Below, piece after piece: positions 56,001 through 64,000 of a stretch of 64,000 bases of DNA. The position numbers and the translations under genes were made by a program. The stretch is from the NCBI RefSeq assembly GCF_020497125.1, contig NC_059094.1, positions 4,443,733 to 4,507,732 of the forward strand. The letters run 5' to 3'. Source of the DNA: Mauremys mutica. Its lineage: Eukaryota; Chordata; Testudines; Geoemydidae. The stretch's first letter is position 1. Each line of letters begins with the position of its first letter. The notes under the pieces are model-generated. The model was not told the origin of the DNA and did no database searches. It was given only the letters and a program-made list of their open reading frames with translations.

Positions 56001-56304
56001 ACAAGCCCCGGAGCCACCCTGCCCGGTTCTGCTCCAGGGCTGGGTCCTGCCTGCCCAGCCGCATCCTGGACCAGCTCCATTTTGGCCTGGCCAGTGCCTC
56101 TCCCACCTCGGCGCCTGCGCCGGGAGCAGGTTTCCTCTTCCAGAAGGCTGGGAACTTCCACCTCCTGGTCCGGCCGGGAGCTCCTTCCCCGCCAGCGGGG
56201 ACAGAGGGGCCGCTCTGCTCCTGGGGAAGATGGCAGCTGCTCCCCTCAGGCTCTGGGGCCACCTTCAGAGCCTTCTTCCTGAACATCCTCAGGAGCCCGG
56301 CCAT
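50026..56304 (-). CDS. Maestro HEAT-like repeat (MROH) family protein, arm 2 copy, 11 coding exons
   Basis: Coding exons on the minus strand, in order: 56304-55737, 55344-55220, 54859-54737, 54435-54356, 53931-53826, 53617-53522, 52814-52710, 52130-51995, 51739-51645, 51497-51345 and 50610-50026. They predict about 723 residues with no internal stop. It differs from the arm 1 copy by a 17-residue in-frame duplication in the Ser-rich part of exon 1, one Glu fewer in exon 2, and scattered substitutions (for example 'TNKLHYILE' for 'TIKLHYILE'). The C-terminal tail is longer because 7 extra bases near 50,345 change the frame within mobile-element sequence. The HEAT-like core is intact. It converges with the arm 1 copy across the spacer. 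Confidence 0.85.
52413..52536 (-). mobile_element. 124-bp hAT-type MITE in MROH intron, arm 2 copy
   Basis: Mirror of 8,233-8,356, with the 8-bp duplication 'cttcacca' at 52,405-52,412 and 52,537-52,544. Confidence 0.88.
55763..55864 (-). repeat. 51-bp tandem duplication in MROH exon 1
   Basis: Two near-identical 51-bp units encode a Ser/Ala-rich segment ('ARSPWDSSSACD' and 'ARSRWDSSSACD'). Arm 1 has only one unit (near 4,940-4,995). The change keeps the frame. Confidence 0.88.
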
Positions 56305-57364
56305 CCTGGAACCGAGCGGGGAGCAGGCGTGAGTCTGGGGTCAAGGCAGCCTCTCACTAACCAGCCTGTTTGGTCCCTCCCCATCCCTGCCCCAGCCAGA
56401 GCAGCTCCTCCTCCCCCCACAGGGGTGCAGGGAGTGCAGGCTACACACACTGGCAGGAGTTCATTGCATGACCTGCTCCCCCTCAGCGCTCCCCCTCGTC
56501 ATCCCTGGGGCTGCAAGAACCGGGGAGTCTCGTCCTTTTCGAGCACTGGGGTCAGTCACAAAGACCATCAGTCACTTTGGACAAGCAGCTCCCTCCTCCC
56601 AGCCCAGGCCACACTCCCCCACCCCCACCCCCCACCCAGGCTAGAGAAGGAAGAGAAGCCAGGAGTCCGGACTTCTCCTGGGAAACCATCCCCCCTTCAA
56701 AGTCCTTCGGCATAGCAAGGCCAGGGCCCCCTCGGTTCCCATTGATTTCCATGCTCAGCAGCTCCCCGGGTCTGGCCCAGCTCAGAGACTCTCAGCCTGG
56801 GGAACAGTCTCCCACAAGGGAAGGGCTGGGAGCCCCATTGCTGGGACCTTTCCAAGCACAGTGGAGACGGCTCTGGAGAAGCCCCTCCCCAGTCTGAGAG
56901 TGAGGGGCTCCTGGGGGCTGTTTGCAAATCCAATCTCCTTTGGGAGAGATTCTCTCCCGCTCTTTCTGCCTCTCCCCGGACAGACAGGGGACACCACCGG
57001 GGAACCCTCATGCCACTCACTTGCTCTGGTGATGGAGCGATGGATGGAGGATGTTCAGGGTCGTCCCTCGCCCTTCTCCTCACTCCCCAAGCCCAAGGCA
57101 GGCTGGACGGGGGGTGGTGACCTGAGGAGTTACCCTGCCCAGCCAGCAGGCAGGGTGATGGCACTGGGCGATCGGCTGGCTGTGAAAACAAGAGTCTGTC
57201 TTATTGCCAAGGGATGGAGAAACTCGGCCAGCAGCAGGGGGTGCAGAACATCACCCTAGTGCAGGGGTGACAGCGCCTCCGGATCCTGACATCCCAGCAC
57301 TTTACACACCTTCCTGGAGCCTCCCAACCCCCCTGGGCTGTCGGGACTGCGCCCCCAACCCTAC

Positions 57365-57490
57365 TGATGAGAAACAGGCCTGGGGAGGGGAAGCTACTGG
57401 CTCAGGGTCACAGCAAGGGTCAGAAGTAGGGATGGGACCCAGCAGTCCTTCTCTCCAGGCCCCTTCGCTAACCACTGCTGCACACTCCCT
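57365..57490 (-). repeat. MIR-like SINE fragment, arm 2 copy
   Basis: Mirror of 3,320-3,450. Confidence 0.6.
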
Positions 57491-57884
57491 CCCACAGCTG
57501 GCAGTTACAAGCAGCCCTCATGGCCGCTCCCCCTGCCTTTGAGAGGGAGTGAGCTCCGCTGGAGTGACCGGGCCAGGGGACTGGGAGTCAGGACTCCTGG
57601 GTTCCATTGCTGGGTTTCCTATTGGTTCCACAGCTGGTTGTTTTCCTTTTCCTGGGGGAATTTGGGCAAGTTGCTCCCCGCTCTAGGGCTCTGTACTCAG
57701 CAGTCAAAGGGGGATTTAATACTTTCCTGCTATTGGAAAGTGCTGGGAGAATCCCCCAGCAAAAGCTGCTCTGACAGAGCTAAGCAGCATCTGAGCACTC
57801 CAGGTCGGAGGGCACTGCCCAGGAGGAGTGTTTGGCTCTGGGGTTTCACTTCAGCCCAGTCTAGAGAGAGGGGCCCAGCCATGG

Positions 57885-58590
57885 AGTGTGGCTCAAGAAG
57901 ACCAATTCTCCAATTTGTTACGGGCATTTTGAATTCCAATCCTGTGCTCCAAAGTGCTTGGTGTCATTTGCACATTTTAGCAGCATGCTCTCCACTCCAT
58001 CTTCCAAATCATTCATGAAAATATTGAATAGTACCAGACCCCAGACTGATCCCTGCCGGACCCACCAGGTGCACCTTCTCCGTTGGACAGCCAGACATGG
58101 AGAAGGGCTCTTGGAGTCTGGGCTTTCAAACCAGCTCTGCACCCACATTACACTGATTGCATCTAGCCCGCATTTCCCTCGTTTGCTTGTGAGAATGTCC
58201 TATGGGGCTGTGTCAAAAGCCTTAGTAACCCCAAGATAGATCCCATCTACTGTTTACCCACCTGCACTAGGCCCGGAACCCTGCCAAAGAAGGAAAGAGG
58301 ATTGGTTTGGAATGATTTGTTCTTGACAAATCCATGCTCACTAGTCCTAAGAACCAAATTATCCTGTAGGTGCTGCTGACAAACTGCTGGTTTAAGAATG
58401 TATTCCAGGATCTCTCCAGCTATGGAAGTGAGGCTAGCTAGTCTGCAAGTCCCAGGGTTCTCTTTGTTCCCCTTTGAAAGATAGGTCCTGTCTTGTTCAT
58501 GGATGGGAAGATGTTCTTTTTCAGGGATCTCAGACGAGAACTGGGGCACAACGCCTGGTTTGTTAAGGCCACAAAAATGGAGGCAGGAAC
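57885..58590 (-). pseudogene. Decayed CR1-clade reverse transcriptase fragment, arm 2 copy
   Basis: Mirror of 2,230-2,935, with 'GSVWGLVLFNIFMNDLED' retained and the catalytic pair lost in the same way. Confidence 0.8.
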
Positions 58591-58829
58591 CTCTTCTCTC
58601 CTGCTGGCAAAGAACCCCAGGTACCTAAAAGACAGGGACTCACATCCCTGAATGGGCTTTAAAAAAGGCAGTGGTTAAAAGGTTTGGCCCCGACCATTTC
58701 TTGTTTCCACAGACTAGACATTTGAGCAAACTTTAGAATTCCTTGGTGCTAAACACTGTGAAACTCCCCTTTCTCCTTCACAGAGGGCTTTAACGCCCCT
58801 TATCTCACTCAGGCTCACGACTGCCCAGA

Positions 58830-58970
58830 TTTCAAGAACTGTCCCTGTTTGCATTGGACAGATGGGGAGGAGCCTGAGATACAGAGAAGGGAAGTGACCT
58901 CCCCAAGGGCCTACACAGCAAGGCGGTGGCAGAGCCAGAAAGAGAAGCCACCAGTCCTGCCTCCTCCTGT
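58830..58970 (-). repeat. MIR-like SINE fragment, arm 2 copy
   Basis: Mirror of 1,845-1,985. Confidence 0.65.
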
Positions 58971-59375
58971 TCTAACAGATAACAAACCCTCAGAGGCAGG
59001 GATAGAGCCCAGGAATCGAGATGGTGGGGAAATTTCATTGAAACCATGTCTGTCAGAAAATCCCATTCAGACTAAACCAGTTTGTTTCTCGAAATCATAA
59101 CAAGTGGGATGAAGGTTCTTTGCAAAAAGATTTTGTTGCAAAACAAAAGCATCTCCTGTTTGTCACATTGTGTTAAATTGTCTCGTCGCACACAAAGAGG
59201 AGACACTTAGATCTCAAAAATTAGATAAGATGCTTCAGTCTGAGCTAAGTAGTTGCTGCTCTTAATTTCAAAATAAAAAAATACAAAGAAAATAGACTAT
59301 TTCAGCTATTCTATTATGTCATAATCTGCTCTGAGTAAACGTGATAGGACACCTCATATTATGCACTGCTCCTAG

Positions 59376-59548
59376 TGACACTCTCCAATGGATTCCCATC
59401 CTCCACCCACCGTGAGGTAGGTAGGAGCGGATCATTATTATCTCTACTTGAAAGAGGGAGAAGCTAAGGCTGAGAAAGGAGAATTGACTTGTCTTAGGTC
59501 ACACTGCCAGTCAGTGGCAGAGTTGGGAAGAGGACCCAAGAGTCCTGA
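59376..59548 (-). repeat. MIR-like SINE fragment, arm 2 copy
   Basis: Mirror of 1,268-1,440. Confidence 0.75.
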
Positions 59549-59981
59549 TTTTCAAACTAATCATTGGATCTTGAATTTCATACATTGAATGACCTGAATA
59601 AAGTGCTCTCGGATGAGCTCCAGACCAACAACAGTGCACAGTAATTATTCAGCAAGTATTTTAGGAGAATTGCAACGTTAAAGAGAATCATGAACTGCTC
59701 AGAGACCATTAATGCAGCAAAGCAGCAAAATTTGTCAAACATATGACTGGTTATGACTTATTTCCTTGGTCTTAAAAGAGAACAACAAGGACCTGAGTCT
59801 CCTCCCTGTCAATAACCCCCTGCTCAGCCAATCAGGGTAGAGACTGAGGACGGGGGGCTGAGGGTTCTCCCCAGAGAGCCCCAAAGGATGGTCACTGGTG
59901 GGATCATTGCCCGAGCACAATTTCAGCCCCACATTTTTGTGTGGACCTCCCACAGTGGGAGCTGCAGGGTACTCCCCCGCA

Positions 59982-59983
<2 letters not shown>

Positions 59984-60016
<33 letters not shown>

Positions 60017-60023
60017 CACACCA
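59984..60023 (+). repeat. (AC)n microsatellite
   Basis: Arm 2 counterpart of the TG run at 801-829. It is longer and interrupted by a single 'cg'. Confidence 0.9.
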
Positions 60024-60739
60024 CTCTCCTGGTGTTGGGAGGGGAACAGGAGAAAGGACAAACGAAGCAAGAGACGAAGAGAAAGGAGGGAGGGAGGGAT
60101 GGACAGAGGAAAAGGTGAAACAAAAAGGACAAACTCTAATGTCCCCAGTGATTCATAGGGACAAAATCCCAGGTGCAGAATAAAATTCTGCCTCCTTAAG
60201 CTTGTGTTTTCCTTGCCTAGAATTCAACTGTCACCAGATGGATCAGACTGAACAGGTTTCAGACCTCAAGGAGGCTCCTACCTTCTAAACAGGGACGTCT
60301 GTTTTCTAGTAAAATCACTACAGGGAAGGAGAAAACTGGAAAGAGGTTCCTCCTGGCGCTCCTGTACGTGAACCCGAATACTCCCTCAGTCCTCAAAGAG
60401 AGACCTGGAGAAGGAGACTCGCTGAAGCAAAGCCACGGGAGTCTCTGAGGTTTCCCTGGCCCCTCACCCCTGTCCTGCCTGGCTGATGTCAGCATCTCTC
60501 TGTGAGGTCACCACCTCCCCACCACCTTTGACCAATAGCCTGAGGTCCTGCAAAAGGCCTTTGTGATGTCACTGCCACACCCCTCCCTTGCTGTGCTAAT
60601 GTCCTGCCCCTGGCCAGGCACTTTGGAGGTTTGAGCTACTCCCTGTGGATCACCCCACTCAAGGAGCGTTCGTTCTAGGAAGCAAGCCGGCTAGACAGTA
60701 AAACATCAGACGCTGCTCCCAATGCTCCACTCAGTTTTT

Positions 60740-61290
60740 CAGAAATTAGTCAACTTTATGGCCAGAAGAGACCATTAGAGCATCTAATCTGACCCCCTGC
60801 ATATCACAGGCCTCCTGTATGACACAATAGCTTCTTTTGGGGCAAACACATTCCAGAAAGGCATCTAGTCTTCATGAAATGACATCAGGAGATGGCGAAT
60901 CCACCACTTTCCTTGGTAGCTTGTTCCTGTGGTGAATCATCCTCACTGTTGAATATTTGTGCCTTAGTTGTAATATGAATTTTTCTCTTTTCACCTTCCA
61001 GCCATTGAGTCTTGTTATGCCTTTCTCTGCTAGATTAAAGAGCCCTTTAATATCCAATATTTTCTCTCTATTAAAGCACTTCAACACTTCAATGAAGTCA
61101 CCTTTCAATCTTCTTTTGATAAGTTAAACAAGTTGAGCTCTTTCAATAACTCACTAGAAGGCATTTTTCTCCAGCCCTCAGAACATTTGGTGGCTCTTTG
61201 CTGCCCCAGCTCCAATTTCACAACATCTTTTTCAAACGAGGACACTAAAACTGGAGGCTGTATTCCAATATCAGTCTCACTGATGCCGTG
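60740..61290 (-). mobile_element. Old CR1-type LINE fragment, minus strand
   Basis: The minus-strand frame at 61,108-60,872 reads 'NLAEKGITRLNGWKVKREKF' and 'MIHHRNKLPRKVVDSPS', the C-terminal part of CR1-clade ORF2. The 3' tail extends to about 60,740. Only its tail lies inside the seen part of arm 1 (1-110), so the duplication's outer limit cannot be placed from this window. Confidence 0.75.
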
Positions 61291-61784
61291 TTACCTCCTG
61301 TGACGTTATTGACATAATCTGTAACTGTATAGATCACCGTTGCGACCACTATTCTATATTTGCAGCCAATATTGTAGAAAGGTTGTTGTGGAAGGGGTCT
61401 ATGGAGAGGTTATGATTGGCTGATTATAATTATGCTATCTGTTTATGTGTATCATTTTTGTCATTGATGTTATGAATACTGGCTTTATACTGTCCGTATT
61501 TCAAACTTGTGTTATGCTACTGGGGAACACCCCAGACAAGTTGGTGTCAGTTCTGCCTAGCCTGTTTGATGGCCCACTAAGGAGTCTGCTCAGTGTCCCG
61601 TTGGCAGTTTCGCCCACTTCACCCACCTGCAGGGTTTGAAGCAGCAGAACAATGTCTGCTACCAAGCATTGAGCAACGCAGCGAGTGGTGGCGCTACGAA
61701 TCGTGGGATACATGTCCAGTGAGCTGTACTGCTTGCCACGGCCAGATACAGCACCAGTGGAGCTGCAGGGAGTGATGGTACAGG
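61291..61784. other. Unassigned sequence right of arm 2
   Basis: About 490 bp, AT-rich at first. No gene or repeat family is recognised. Confidence 0.35.
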
Positions 61785-62085
61785 CAGGGCCGGCTTTCGG
61801 AAGTGCGGGGCCCAATTCGAACAGTTTCGACGGGGCCCTGGCAGGGATGACTAAAAAAAAAACACGTAAAAAACCACATGGGGCTTGTACTCCCCGGGCG
61901 GCGCTCTGAGTCTTCGGCAGCACTTCGGCGGTGGGTCCTTCACTTGCTCCGGGTCTTCACTGGCTCTGAAGGACCTGTTGCCGAAGTGCCGCCAAAGACC
62001 CGGAGAGAGTGAAGGACCCGCCGCTGAAGTGCTGCCGAAGACCCGGTAGGGAACCGGTTGTTAAGATTTTGGAAGCTCATCACTG
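61785..62085 (+). mobile_element. Composite hAT-like repeat
   Basis: Starts with 'cagggccggctttcgg', a hAT-type terminus like those at 10,955 and 40,219. It contains opposed 'gtcttcggcagcacttcgg' and 'gccgaagtgccgcc' arms. It ends with 'gaaccggttgttaagattttggaagctcatcactg', the terminus type seen at 38,893. The two termini belong to different families, so this is probably two nested or joined elements. Confidence 0.5.
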
Positions 62086-62535
62086 CTCCTCTCTGTCACA
62101 GGCTGGTCTCTGAGCAGGTCCATCTGCGAGTCCCTCTCACAAACACTCTCCCTCTTTGGGGTCTTCAGTATTAATTGCATTGCTGCTCATTCATTTACTC
62201 CAAAACTGGGCCCCACCCAGCCAGGGCTGAGTCCCTCTGCAGCTTCATGATGTGCACACAACACACCCACAGTAGGGAAAGAGAAACCCCCTCGGTTCTC
62301 TTCCCTGCCTGCTCTTGGCTGCTGTGTGCCACTCTGCATGCTGCCTGGCTGACCGGCAGGGTGCTGCATGTGGCAGGTATTACCAATGGGTAGTGAGATC
62401 TGACCCCACATGACCAGACGGCTCTTCTCTGAGCACTTTCACTTTCTCTCCCTCAGTTTCCCTCACCCTCTGCTCATGCCACTGTCCTCTTCTATTTTTT
62501 CTCTGTCTTCTCTGCTCCTTCTATCAGCTTGTCAC
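62086..62535. other. Unassigned sequence before the solo LTR
   Basis: 450 bp with no supportable gene or repeat. Confidence 0.35.
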
Positions 62536-63685
62536 TGTGACGTTGCACTCTATACGATTTTATGAAAATAAGCTAATGACTGGAATATGCTTCATGCAAA
62601 AGGTCTCTTGTAAGGGATCATTACAAAACGTATAATCTACTGAGTGTATTCACCCTATTTGTATGAATGTATCATTCTTGTATCTGAAACTAGAAATATG
62701 AAATATAACTCTGAGGGCCTATTGTAATTGTGCAAAGTGTGGGCCATTAATGGTGGTTTGGAATCTTGATGGCTCCCATTAACCAGGACAATTGTCTGCA
62801 GTTAGCTCTGTTTTACTTGTAAGTCTTCCTGTATACGTGTGTGCTGGCAAGTGGGCAATGAAGCCCTGCAGTGACATGTGATCATGTCACCTGAACTGGA
62901 ATCCATCTTTAACCTGGTGTCTTTCCATTGAGAAAGGGGGAGGGGACCCAGAGAGAAAAAAGATTCCCGCCTTGTGCCAGAGCTATATAAGGGGGTGGAA
63001 CAGAACAAAGGGGGCTGCAGTCATGAGAAATCCCCGAGCTACCACCTGAGCTGGAACAAGGGCTGGACCAGGGGAGAGGATTGTGCCCAGACTAGGAAGG
63101 CGTCCAGTCTGTGATAGAAGCTTATTGAAACATCTCTGAGGGTGAGATTTTATCTGTATTCAGTTTTATTACTGTATTAGCCTTAGACTTGCATGTTTTA
63201 TTTTATTTTACTTGGTAATTCACTTTGTTCAGTCTGTTACCTCTTGGAACCACTTAAATCCTACTTTCTGTATGTAATAAAATCACTTTTTACTTATTAA
63301 TTAACCCAGAGTCTGTATTAATACCTGGGGGGAGCAAACAGCTGTGCATCTCTCTCTATCAGTGTTATAGAGGGCGAACAGTTTATGAGTTTACCCTGCA
63401 TGAGCTTTATACAGGGTAAAACGGATTTATTTGGGGTTTGGACCCCATTGGGAGTTGGGCATATGAGTGTTAAAGACAGGAACACTTGTTAAGCTGCTTT
63501 CAGTTAAGTCTGCAGCTTTGGGGCTCGTGGTTCAGGTCCTGGGTCTTTGTTGGAGCAGATGGGCGTGTCTGGCTCAGCAAGACAGGGTGCAGGGGTTGCA
63601 AGTTGGCAGGGAAAGCAGGGGCAGAAGTAGTCTTGGCACATCAGTTGGCAGCCCCAAGGGGGTTTCTGTGATTCAACCCGTCACA
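62536..63685 (+). mobile_element. Solo LTR of an endogenous retrovirus-like element
   Basis: 1,150 bp bounded by 'tgtgacgttgc' and 'caacccgtcaca', short inverted TG...CA ends. Flanking 5-bp sequences 'gtcac' and 'ctcac' match at 4 of 5. A TATA box ('tatataa', 62,984-62,990) and a polyadenylation signal ('aataaa', 63,276-63,281) lie in the expected U3 and R order. There is no internal viral sequence, so it is a solo LTR left after recombination. Confidence 0.78.
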
Positions 63686-64000
63686 CTCACCCACTCTGCA
63701 CTGTCAGTGAGATCTGTATATGTCTGTGCCAAGCTCCTCTTACCAGTGCCATGCTATGCCCTTCATTCCTTAGCCAATTGCACCTGCTGTCCAGGGTTCT
63801 CACTGCTGTGCATGCTGCTGGCTGATTGAGGCACATGCTTAGTTTCTGCAGTGCAGAAAGGAATGTTACATTTTTTAAAAATCAGAAGACACCTGGGGAC
63901 AGGGGCCTCTGGGGAGCCTGATACATGGAGGCACCTGTTCTTGGCAGAGCAATGATGCTCTTGTGTGTGGTTTATGCCACTCACAAGGACTCAGGAGATC
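63686..64000. other. Unassigned sequence at window end
   Basis: 315 bp. I see no supportable gene or repeat. Confidence 0.35.

Larger units (their letters stand above)
41891..60823 (-). repeat. Arm 2 of the inverted duplication
   Basis: Reverse-complement partner of 1-18,862. It has its own small differences: a 51-bp in-frame tandem duplication near 55,763-55,864, a longer dinucleotide run near 59,984-60,023, one codon fewer in an acidic stretch near 55,290, and 7 extra bases near 50,345. These independent indels make it unlikely to be an exact copying artefact of arm 1. All features of arm 1 are mirrored here on the opposite strand. Confidence 0.97.

Noticed and set aside
1..60823. Inverted duplication as a pure assembly fold-back
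   Set aside because: Arms differ by substitutions and several indels, including in-frame ones, and a unique 23-kb spacer separates them. It remains possible and is listed as a test, but is not the favoured reading.
1..64000. CRISPR arrays, bacterial operons, rRNA genes
   Set aside because: No regularly spaced direct repeats, ribosome-binding-site-led operons or rRNA-like sequence were seen. The DNA is clearly vertebrate.

Overview
The window is nuclear DNA of a non-mammalian amniote, most likely a turtle. I infer this from three things: abundant CR1 LINEs, many short hAT-type elements with 8-bp target duplications together with MIR-like SINEs, and GT-AG spliced exons of a vertebrate HEAT-repeat protein. 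There is no bacterial gene organisation and no CRISPR array.

The dominant structure is a very large inverted duplication. Positions 1-18,862 reappear, reverse-complemented, at 41,891-60,823. Each arm is about 18.9 kb, and a 23-kb spacer (18,863-41,890) separates them. The left window edge cuts arm 1, so its outer boundary is not seen. Blocks compared by eye differ by about 1 % plus a few indels. Each arm carries one multi-exon gene of the maestro HEAT-like repeat (MROH) family. The two genes converge on the spacer: 4,505-10,477 on + and 56,304-50,026 on -. In both arms the last exon runs into a nest of mobile DNA. That nest holds a TATA-bearing segment, a hAT MITE, and a degraded LTR element with CCHC zinc knuckles. 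Further in, each arm has a short LTR-like element, two diverged copies of an unidentified cassette (one split by a 430-bp retroelement), and a possible terminal exon with AATAAA.

The spacer is almost entirely mobile elements. In order it holds: a CR1 split by two hAT elements; a second CR1-clade LINE; a nearly full-length but inactivated DIRS-type tyrosine-recombinase retrotransposon (28,823-34,830, minus strand) with inverted termini, gag, RT/RNase H and recombinase; a compact LTR element (34,844-36,328, minus) whose Gag resembles the PNMA family; an intronless syntaxin-10 retrocopy (about 36,329-37,252, plus) joined head-to-head to a 46-bp LTR remnant; and several hAT MITEs.

Right of arm 2 are an old CR1 fragment, a hAT-like repeat and a solo LTR (62,536-63,685). 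The only apparently intact host coding genes are the two MROH-like copies. The syntaxin retrocopy is frameshifted at a C homopolymer, and every retroelement pol region seen is broken.
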